Of a DNA stretch of 55,816 nucleotides, positions 6,860 through 13,700 are shown in pieces. Source of the DNA: Bacteroidales bacterium (GTDB lineage: Bacteria; Bacteroidota; Bacteroidia; Bacteroidales; WCHB1-69); contig JAFZZT010000001.1 of the NCBI GenBank assembly GCA_017615595.1, positions 1 through 55,816 on the forward strand, in the 5' to 3' direction. The notes under the pieces are model-generated. The model saw only the letters and a program-made list of their open reading frames with translations, had not been told where the DNA came from and searched no databases. The position numbers were made by a program, and so were the translations under genes. Positions within the stretch are counted from its first letter, which is position 1, and the number at the start of each line of letters is the position of its first letter.

Positions 6860-9318
6860 GCTTCTCCTCTCCGATAATACCACGCCAAACTTCCCGCCAT
6901 CAGCAGCAACATCAAAATTGAGATCAGCAGGGTGATTTTATCCCACTTATGCATCAGCGGGGCTTCATTCTTAAATTCAATCTTGTGCTCGCCAGCGGGA
7001 ATCACCATGGCGCGCAGGATATAGTCAGCGCGGAAATACTCCGCAGGCTTCCCATCTATGTAAGCTCTCCAGTCGGGAGCATAATAAACTTCGGAAAAGA
7101 CTGCCAACTGATCCTTGGAGGTCTTTGTCTTATAGACCACGTAATCAGGATTATACGGCTTCTGGTGCACCATCTCAATCACCGAGTTGCTATCGCGCTC
7201 GAGGTTCTTGCACTGCACCATAGCGGCAAAACGCTGGTCGATGACGGCCGTGTCAGCCGGATTCATCTCATTGAGAGCCAAGATCTCCGCATTGGGATCT
7301 TCCACCAATTGACACACATCCACAAACCATGCATTGCCTAATGCGTCGGGATTGCGCTGCACCATCGGTTGCCCGTCCTGACCCCGCATCACCACATAGC
7401 GGGCATTCAGCATGTTCAGCACATTGGGGTTGATGTGGCGGGAGAGATAGAAGTCGATGATATCTTGATAACGGCGCAGTTTAGCCGCACTATATCCACC
7501 AATCTGATGATGGAACGCTGACGGATAAGAGTCGTTGAACGTATTAACAGAGAGATCGAAGACACGATAATCCTCGTCTTTGAGTTGTTCTGCATACTGA
7601 TCCAGCATCTGGTCAACTTGAGATGGTTTCAGTTTGGTCTTCTTCTCATTGACAAAATTAGAATCGTTGAGATAGCGACGATCCACGCCCCACAAGTCGA
7701 ACAGCACCAGACATGCCAGTACTCCGATAATGATGCCTGATTTCTTGATTTTCTCGTTGATATACAGCCACAAGAAGGCTGCTGAGAGGAGAATCAGCAC
7801 CAGAGAGCGCCAGGAGTCGGACATAAAAAGCGCCTTACGGTCTTGAATGAGGACATCTTGGATAGTGTCCCATTGAGGACCATATTGGGCAGCCATCTGC
7901 ACATCGCTGGCGCCGGAAAACGAGAAGCCGCCCGACAATGCCATCATAAGCAGAATGAAACCGGCCGTGATACCCGTGGAGATGTAAAGCCCGAGATTCA
8001 ACTTCTTTTTTTCAACCGGATTCTCCTTGTCAAAAACGGACTTCAATGCCAGTACAGCCATAATGACCATGGTCACGTTGGCCATCACCAAACTCATAGA
8101 AGGTGTGCGGAACTTGTTGTAAAGCGGCAGATGTTCAAATAGGAAGCTGTTGAAGCCAGTCAGATTTTTGCCCCAGGACATCAGAATGGCAAGAATGGTT
8201 GCCAAGAGAATCCACCAGCGTTCAGGGCCCTTCACCACGAAAAGGCCGAGGACAAACAGGAAGATAACGATGGCGCCAAAATAGACTGGACCTGAGGTAA
8301 AGGGTTGGTCACCCCAATAGAGCGGCGCCTGTTTCTGACGGAAGTTCTTGTAGAATTCGGAATCTGTGCCGACCGTTTCGCCAGAGCCTCCACCGTATGC
8401 GCCGGGAACAAGCAGGGTGTAGGTTTCTCCTTTTCCGTAGCTCCAGCTATAGGCATAATCGATGTCCAAGCCATCGGAAGCGGCGATGGACTTAGCTTCG
8501 CCGTCCTTGTATAGATCTTCCGGGGTGACGGTGATTTCGGAGCCACCACGCATAGTTGCCTTGGCATATTCGCGGTTAACCACGAGATGCCGTGCGTTGC
8601 TACCCAAGGCAAAAACGCATCCCACCAGCAGCACGCCGACCCCTAACATAAAGGATTTTAAATGCTTGTCTTTGATAGCATAAATCAGATATGCCAGGCC
8701 CAAGATAATGCCCACCAACATAGTATAGTATGTTATCTGAATGTGGTTGAAGGATATCTGCAAAGCCAGGGCCATGGTAAAGAGAATGCCTCCCCACACA
8801 TATTTTTTACGAAACGCCAACAACATACCCCCTAAAATGGGCGCCATCATAGCCATGGCCCATCCTTTCGTGACATGTCCAGCCTCTATGATGATGATAT
8901 TGTAACTCCCTAATCCAAAGGCCAATGCCCCCAGCAGACTCAGCCAAGGATTGCATCCTAACGCTAAAAGGCTGACATAAAAACCTATCAAATACAGGAA
9001 TATCATGGCAATGTTACGTTCCCAGCCCAAAGGGCGCATAATAAGGAGAGACCTTATTGGATTCAAAACTGTTTTTTGAGGGGAAGTATAAATCTGATAT
9101 GAGGGCATACCGCTGAACATTGAACTAGTCCAAGAGGTATATTCTCCTGTTTTATCATGAAAATCCACCTGTTCCTTCGACATAGCTTGCGACTTTAAGA
9201 TATCTCCTTGCTGGATGACTTTGCCATCAAAAACGGGAGACATATAGACCGCGGCAACCAAGAAGAAAAAGAAAATAATGCCACAATGAATTAAGGATTT
9301 TTTGAGGATGGGTTTCAT
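6826..9318 (-). CDS. YfhO-family polytopic membrane protein
   Basis: An 830-residue integral membrane protein when started at ATG 9318 (MKPILKKSLIH). The reading frame extends eight codons further upstream, but that segment overlaps the promoter zone. There is an N-terminal helix (FFFFLVAAVYMSPVF), about a dozen further hydrophobic segments, a large extracytoplasmic part at about 575-790, and a last helix close to the C-terminus (LLISILMLLLMAGSLAWYY). This is the YfhO/GT-C-like layout. YfhO of Gram-positive bacteria is linked to glycosylation of lipoteichoic acid; in Bacteroidota the role is not established. Its setting among glycosyltransferases suggests lipid-linked sugar transfer outside the membrane. 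That is inference. Confidence 0.85.
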   Translation of the reverse strand: MKPILKKSLIHCGIIFFFFLVAAVYMSPVFDGKVIQQGDILKSQAMSKEQVDFHDKTGEYTSWTSSMFSGMPSYQIYTSPQKTVLNPIRSLLIMRPLGWERNIAMIFLYLIGFYVSLLALGCNPWLSLLGALAFGLGSYNIIIIEAGHVTKGWAMAMMAPILGGMLLAFRKKYVWGGILFTMALALQISFNHIQITYYTMLVGIILGLAYLIYAIKDKHLKSFMLGVGVLLVGCVFALGSNARHLVVNREYAKATMRGGSEITVTPEDLYKDGEAKSIAASDGLDIDYAYSWSYGKGETYTLLVPGAYGGGSGETVGTDSEFYKNFRQKQAPLYWGDQPFTSGPVYFGAIVIFLFVLGLFVVKGPERWWILLATILAILMSWGKNLTGFNSFLFEHLPLYNKFRTPSMSLVMANVTMVIMAVLALKSVFDKENPVEKKKLNLGLYISTGITAGFILLMMALSGGFSFSGASDVQMAAQYGPQWDTIQDVLIQDRKALFMSDSWRSLVLILLSAAFLWLYINEKIKKSGIIIGVLACLVLFDLWGVDRRYLNDSNFVNEKKTKLKPSQVDQMLDQYAEQLKDEDYRVFDLSVNTFNDSYPSAFHHQIGGYSAAKLRRYQDIIDFYLSRHINPNVLNMLNARYVVMRGQDGQPMVQRNPDALGNAWFVDVCQLVEDPNAEILALNEMNPADTAVIDQRFAAMVQCKNLERDSNSVIEMVHQKPYNPDYVVYKTKTSKDQLAVFSEVYYAPDWRAYIDGKPAEYFRADYILRAMVIPAGEHKIEFKNEAPLMHKWDKITLLISILMLLLMAGSLAWYYRRGEAYNDSAKQKAS

Positions 9319-9353
9319 ATTATCAACTATTATTAAATTCAAAAAATAGGCTG

Positions 9354-9361
9354 CAAAAGTA
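9354..9361 (-). promoter_or_regulatory. -7 promoter element for the YfhO gene
   Basis: Read on the minus strand this is TACTTTTG followed by CAGCC. It lies 35 bases before the chosen YfhO start at 9318, which supports that start over the upstream in-frame codon at 9342. It is only 12 bases from the oppositely directed element at 9374. Confidence 0.6.
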
Positions 9362-9373
9362 CGAAAAATTACC

Positions 9374-9381
9374 TATCTTTG
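9374..9381 (+). promoter_or_regulatory. -7 promoter element for the GT4 gene at 9401
   Basis: TATCTTTG followed by CAG, 19 bases before the ATG at 9401. The leader would be only about a dozen nucleotides. It is back to back with the YfhO promoter. Confidence 0.6.
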
Positions 9382-9400
9382 CAGTTCAAAATTCTAAACG

Positions 9401-10525
9401 ATGAAAATTATCATACTCGGAACAGCATACCCTTATCGTGGTGGTCTCTCCGCCTTCAACGAACGGCTCGCCTACGAATTTCAAAGCCAAGGCCACGAGG
9501 TGGAAATCTATACCTTCACACACCAATATCCCGATTTCCTGTTTCCAGGCAAGACGCAATACAGCACCGAACCCGCTCCCGAAGGACTCCACATTGTGCG
9601 CAAGGTACACTCCTACAATCCGTTCAACTGGTTCAAGGTAGGGTGTGAGATCAAGCGCAAAAAGCCCGACCTGATGATCACCAAGTTCTGGCTACCGTTC
9701 ATGTCGCCCTGTTTTGGCACCATCGCGCGGATCGTGCGCAAGAACAAGCACACCAAGCTGATCTCCATCCTTGACAACGTCATCCCACACGAGCACCGCA
9801 TCGGCGACAAGGCGTTTGTCCGTTACTTCATCCGCCCTACAGACGGCTTTGTGGCCATGTCGAAGTCGGTGCTGGCGGATTTGCGACTCTTCACCCAAGA
9901 CAAGCCCGCCGTTTTTTGTCCGCACCCGCTCTACGACCACTATGGCAAACGCTTGACACGCGAGGAGGCCCTCTCTTTGCTGAATCTCAGTCAGGATCTC
10001 CGCTATGTCTTGTTCTTCGGATTCATCCGCACCTACAAAGGTCTGGACCTGTTGCTGGACGCTTTCGCCGACCATCGGCTAGAAGAGGCCGGGGTGAAAC
10101 TGCTGGTAGCGGGAGAGTTTTATGGTGACCCGACTCCCTATCTCAACAAAATCAAGGAGTTGGGCATTGAAGACCGTGTCGTGCTCTGCACCGACTTCAT
10201 CCCCGACAGCGAGGTGAACCGATACTTCAGCGCAGCGGACATTGTGGCGCAACCCTACAAGACCGCCACGCAGAGCGGCGTCACCCAAATCGCCTTCCAC
10301 TTTGAGAAACCGATGTTGGTGACCAATGTGGGCGGACTGGCAGAAATTGTCCCGGATGGCAAAATCGGCTATGTCGTTGAACCTGACAGCCAGCAGATTG
10401 CCGACGCCCTGTGCCAATTCTTCGCCGAGAACAAGCAAGAGGAATTTGAGAACAACATTGTGGAGGAGAAGAAAAAATATGCCTGGCCAAGATTCTTAGA
10501 GGCGATAGAAAAGGTTAGACAATGA
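9401..10525 (+). CDS. Family 4 glycosyltransferase
   Basis: A 374-residue GT-B glycosyltransferase. The N-terminal MKIIILGTAYPYRGGLSAF has the glycine-rich acceptor-side loop. The C-terminal half has FFGFIRTYKGLDLLLDAF, LLVAGEF and then a TQSGVTQIAFHFEKPMLV/NVGGLAEIV segment, with the nucleotide-binding E-x7-E-like region of GT4 enzymes. It is a retaining transferase using an NDP-sugar, probably for lipopolysaccharide or capsule. It stands just upstream of heptose kinase and heptose guanylyltransferase genes, so a heptosyl donor is conceivable. It has its own promoter, divergent from YfhO. Confidence 0.9.
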   Translation: MKIIILGTAYPYRGGLSAFNERLAYEFQSQGHEVEIYTFTHQYPDFLFPGKTQYSTEPAPEGLHIVRKVHSYNPFNWFKVGCEIKRKKPDLMITKFWLPFMSPCFGTIARIVRKNKHTKLISILDNVIPHEHRIGDKAFVRYFIRPTDGFVAMSKSVLADLRLFTQDKPAVFCPHPLYDHYGKRLTREEALSLLNLSQDLRYVLFFGFIRTYKGLDLLLDAFADHRLEEAGVKLLVAGEFYGDPTPYLNKIKELGIEDRVVLCTDFIPDSEVNRYFSAADIVAQPYKTATQSGVTQIAFHFEKPMLVTNVGGLAEIVPDGKIGYVVEPDSQQIADALCQFFAENKQEEFENNIVEEKKKYAWPRFLEAIEKVRQ

Positions 10526-10544
10526 TACATATCCGCAATTTATG

Positions 10545-10552
10545 TATATTTG
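10545..10552 (+). promoter_or_regulatory. -7 promoter element ahead of the heptose kinase
   Basis: TATATTTG followed by CC, 66 bases before the ATG at 10619. The leader contains a 10-base direct repeat AAGGTTAAAA (10578-10587 and 10590-10599) of unknown meaning. Confidence 0.6.
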
Positions 10553-10618
10553 CCTTCCCGATAGATTAAGATAAATCAAGGTTAAAATAAAGGTTAAAAA
10601 GCTATACATCACCCGATT

Positions 10619-11641
10619 ATGATCATTCGCAGCAAAGCACCTCTCCGATTAGGCCTCGCCGGCGGCGGCACCGATGTATCTCCATTCTCTGACATCTATG
10701 GAGGCGCCATCCTCAACGCCACGGTGAACATGTACGCCTACACCACACTCGAGCCGTTAGACAACGGCCAGATCGTCTTTGAAAACCCTGCCAAGGAGGA
10801 ACTCGGAGAAACCCATACGGCTACCGATGCACTGTCCCCGGAAGGATACTTCATCCTGCATAAAGGGGTCTATAACCGCATTGTCAAACAGTTCACGCAC
10901 AAGCCCTTGTCGTTTAAGATCAGCACCTTCGTGGATGCACCTCCCGGCTCCGGCTTAGGCACCTCCTCCACCCTTGTGGTATCCATTCTCGGTGCTTTTG
11001 TCGAGTGGTTGAAACTGCCCTTGGGCGAATATGACATCGCCAAGCTGGCATACGAGATCGAGCGGGTGGACTTGCAGATGGCAGGTGGCAAACAAGACCA
11101 ATACGCCGCCACCTTCGGCGGATTCAACTATATGGAGTTCATCGGCGACAACGTGATTGTCAACCCGTTGCGCATCCGTCAGCGCTACCTTGACGAGCTG
11201 GCACACAACCTCGTGCTCTACCACACGGCCACGAGCCACGTCTCGGCCAAGATCATCGAGGAACAGCAGAAGAACGTCACGGCGAAAAAGCAGAAGTCCA
11301 TTGATGCCATGCTCGCGCTCAAGGAGCAGGCCTTCCACATGAAGGAGGTGCTCTTGAAGGGCGATTTGGATGCTATCGGAAAGATTCTGGACGAGGGTTG
11401 GCATCACAAGAAACAGATGGCCGACAGTGTCTCCAACGCCTTCATTGACGAGGTCTATGAGGCAGCCATTGCGGCAGGCGCCACGGGCGGCAAGATCTCC
11501 GGTGCGGGCGGCGGCGGCTTCATGTTCTTCTACTGCCCCTCCAATGCCCGCTATCGCGTCATCGACCGACTGGCGGAGTTCGGCGGCCAGTCGAAACGCT
11601 ACGAATTTGTGACCGAAGGTCTGAAGACATGGACGATGTAA
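10619..11641 (+). CDS. hddA: GHMP kinase, D-glycero-D-manno-heptose 7-phosphate kinase-like
   Basis: A 340-residue GHMP-superfamily kinase. It starts IIRSKAPLRLGLAGGGTDV, the sugar-binding opening typical of HddA. The ATP loop is PPGSGLGTSSTLVVS (about residues 107-121), and the third motif is KISGAGGGGFMFFYC (about 291-305). HddA phosphorylates heptose 7-phosphate at C1 to give the alpha-1,7-bisphosphate in the GDP-heptose pathway. Next downstream is an HddC-like guanylyltransferase, which supports this assignment. The other two enzymes of the route, GmhA isomerase and GmhB phosphatase, are not in the window. Confidence 0.8.
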   Translation: MIIRSKAPLRLGLAGGGTDVSPFSDIYGGAILNATVNMYAYTTLEPLDNGQIVFENPAKEELGETHTATDALSPEGYFILHKGVYNRIVKQFTHKPLSFKISTFVDAPPGSGLGTSSTLVVSILGAFVEWLKLPLGEYDIAKLAYEIERVDLQMAGGKQDQYAATFGGFNYMEFIGDNVIVNPLRIRQRYLDELAHNLVLYHTATSHVSAKIIEEQQKNVTAKKQKSIDAMLALKEQAFHMKEVLLKGDLDAIGKILDEGWHHKKQMADSVSNAFIDEVYEAAIAAGATGGKISGAGGGGFMFFYCPSNARYRVIDRLAEFGGQSKRYEFVTEGLKTWTM

Positions 11642-11645
11642 GATT

Positions 11646-11685
11646 CCCCTTCTATGTAGAAGGGGTGCCCGCAGGGCGGGGTAGT
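11646..11685 (+). repeat. REP-like double-hairpin intergenic element
   Basis: CCCCTTCTA-TG-TAGAAGGGG (11646-11665) is a perfect 9-bp inverted repeat. It is immediately followed by TGCCCGCAGGGCGGGGTAG, whose GCCC/GGGC arms form a second small hairpin. The 'aaggggtgcccgcagggcggggt' type of string is, from memory, a dispersed intergenic repeat in Bacteroidales genomes. Only this copy was seen in the window. It fills most of the 61-base gap between the kinase and the nucleotidyltransferase and would form a strong structure in the mRNA. Confidence 0.6.
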
Positions 11686-11702
11686 AGAAAAAGACACGAA
11701 TA

Positions 11703-12410
11703 ATGACAACAATAATACAAAAGGAAGCAATTATCTTGGCGGGTGGGTTCGGCACCCGGCTCCAGGGTGTGGTGAAGGACGTCCCCAAGCCCATGGCCCC
11801 TGTCAACGGAAGACCTTTTCTAACCTATATCCTTGATTATCTGATAGATTACAACTATGCCAAAGTCATTCTTTCGGTGGGTTATCTGCATGAAAAAATC
11901 GAGGAATATTTCGGCAATCACTACAAAAGTCTGGAGATAGATTATGCGGTGGAGACGGAGCCATTAGGCACGGGCGGCGGCATTGCGTACGCCATGTCCA
12001 AATGTTCCACCGATCATATACTGGTCATCAATGGCGACACTATGTTCAAAGTGGAGCTCTCTGCGTTTGAGCGTTTCCATGAGGAGAGACAGGGCTTGCT
12101 CTCCATCGTCTTGCGCGAGGTGGAGGATGTGAGTCGCTACGGCAGTGTCACCATCGATGATGACAACACGATTGTTCACTTTGCCGAGAAGGGTGCCACT
12201 GAAGGTCGAGGATTCATCAATGGCGGTGTATATCTCATCGACCAAGGATTGTTAGACACCTATCCGCAACCCGTCAAGTTCTCTTTTGAGCGAGATCTAA
12301 TGGAGAAGCTCTATGCGACCGAGCCTTTCTATGCCATGCCCTCAGACGGATACTTCATTGACATCGGCATTCCCGAGGACTATGCCCGGGCACAGGTGGA
12401 ACTCATCTAG
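11703..12410 (+). CDS. hddC: Sugar-1-phosphate nucleotidyltransferase, HddC-like heptose 1-phosphate guanylyltransferase
   Basis: A 235-residue nucleotidyltransferase with AIILAGGFGTRLQGVVKDVPKP (signature GGFGTRL, residues 14-20, and catalytic lysine in VPKP). LGTGGGIAYA is near 89-98 and the metal-binding INGDT is near 112. Length and motifs match D-glycero-alpha-D-manno-heptose 1-phosphate guanylyltransferase, which makes GDP-heptose from the HddA/GmhB product. A glucose- or mannose-1-phosphate enzyme is a less likely alternative given the neighbouring HddA-like kinase. Its TAG stop is shared, through the palindrome CTAG, with the stop of the convergent gene on the minus strand. Confidence 0.8.
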   Translation: MTTIIQKEAIILAGGFGTRLQGVVKDVPKPMAPVNGRPFLTYILDYLIDYNYAKVILSVGYLHEKIEEYFGNHYKSLEIDYAVETEPLGTGGGIAYAMSKCSTDHILVINGDTMFKVELSAFERFHEERQGLLSIVLREVEDVSRYGSVTIDDDNTIVHFAEKGATEGRGFINGGVYLIDQGLLDTYPQPVKFSFERDLMEKLYATEPFYAMPSDGYFIDIGIPEDYARAQVELI

Positions 12411-13660
12411 TACCCGAACACCTTTTCCGCCTCTTTCATCTTTTCGCGCACCGGCACATCGAACGGGCAGCGGTTCTCGCACGCCCCGCACTCGACGCAT
12501 TCGCCTGCGTGATGTTCCAGTTTCTTGTATTCGGCGGCCAGCTCGTCCGTGACTTCGCCAGCCAAGACGGCTTTATCCAACAGTTTGTTCACCTTGGCAA
12601 TGTCGATGCCCACGGGGCACGGGTCGCAGTGCGAGCAGTAGGTGCAGCCGCCCTTGCCGGCATCAGCCTGGGCCGTGGGCTTGCTGAGTGCAGCATTGTA
12701 GTCTTTCTCGGCGTCAGTAGCCTTAAGATAATGCAGATATTCATCCACTTTGCTGGCATTATCGATGGTGCACAGGGCCGTAGCCACGCACGGTTTGGCC
12801 AGCACGTATGCGAAGCATTGCTCGCGGGTAAGCGCTGTCTTCAACGGCGACTTTTCGGCATCCAGCAGACGGTCACCGCCGCCGAATGTCTTCATCACCG
12901 TGATGGCAATATGGTGCTGAGCACAATAATCGTACAGTTCCACACGGACAGGGTCGATGCCCGGCAACATATTCTCGAAAGTGGTAGGATCCCACGGATT
13001 CTTGCCTGACACCACGCGGTCGAAGGCCGGGTTCAAGCTGAACATGATGACCTCCACGATACCGCTCTTGGCAATGGCGAGGGCCACCTCCGCATTGTGG
13101 CTGCTCACGCCGATATGCTTGATCTTGCCCTCTTTTTTCAAATCCTGGACATATTGCAGATAGTCACTGCCTTGCACGGCCTCCCAGTCCTCCATCTTGT
13201 CGAAGATGTGCATCATGCCGATGTCGATATAATCGGTGTTCAGGCGGGTGAGCAGGTCTTCAAAACCCTTTTTGCATTTGTCCACCTCACGGGTGCGCTC
13301 ATGGCTCTCGCCGTTCCAGTAGCAGCCGATGTGGCCTTGGATAATCATCTCCTCGCGGCGGTCGCCGAGGCCGTATCCGATGTTGCTACGCACCTTGGGG
13401 TTGGCATCGTAGATGTCCATGTAGTTCATACCGTGGTCGAGGGCGTAGGTCACGAGCTCTCGGGAGGTGGCCGAGTCGATTTCATCAAAACCGCCGCAGC
13501 CGAGTCCAATCACACCCACGCGCAGGCCCGTACTGCCCAACGTGCGATACTCCATATCAGGATTTTCCACAAAAGTCTTCTTCTTATGACAAGAGACCAT
13601 CACACATGCAGCCATCAAGATAAAGATGATGGACATACTAACAAGTTGTAATCTTTTCAT
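12407..13660 (-). CDS. Aldo/keto-reductase-like protein with two 4Fe-4S clusters and a lipoprotein-like signal
   Basis: A 417-residue protein. Residues 1-24 are a signal peptide ending VMVSC (Cys24), a plausible lipobox. An aldo/keto-reductase barrel begins MEYRTLGSTGLRVGVIGLG (from about 36). The barrel keeps the catalytic aspartate in NYMDIYDAN and the histidine in MMHIFD. The position of the catalytic tyrosine (D plus five) is asparagine, and IIQGH stands where IATK normally carries the lysine. The C-terminus has CTYCSHCDPCP and CVECGACENRCP, two cluster-binding sites. A soluble enzyme starting at Met36 is possible, but the upstream codons look like a real export signal. It follows the C10 protease by 40 bases on the same strand. 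The reaction is unknown. Confidence 0.75.
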   Translation of the reverse strand: MKRLQLVSMSIIFILMAACVMVSCHKKKTFVENPDMEYRTLGSTGLRVGVIGLGCGGFDEIDSATSRELVTYALDHGMNYMDIYDANPKVRSNIGYGLGDRREEMIIQGHIGCYWNGESHERTREVDKCKKGFEDLLTRLNTDYIDIGMMHIFDKMEDWEAVQGSDYLQYVQDLKKEGKIKHIGVSSHNAEVALAIAKSGIVEVIMFSLNPAFDRVVSGKNPWDPTTFENMLPGIDPVRVELYDYCAQHHIAITVMKTFGGGDRLLDAEKSPLKTALTREQCFAYVLAKPCVATALCTIDNASKVDEYLHYLKATDAEKDYNAALSKPTAQADAGKGGCTYCSHCDPCPVGIDIAKVNKLLDKAVLAGEVTDELAAEYKKLEHHAGECVECGACENRCPFDVPVREKMKEAEKVFGY

Positions 13661-13700
13661 ATCTGATTCATTTAAAATTATTATTCGATATCTTTCATTA

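Noticed and set aside
10578-10599. Direct repeat AAGGTTAAAA as an operator
   Set aside because: Two copies of a 10-base AT-rich string in a leader are too weak to support a regulator site.
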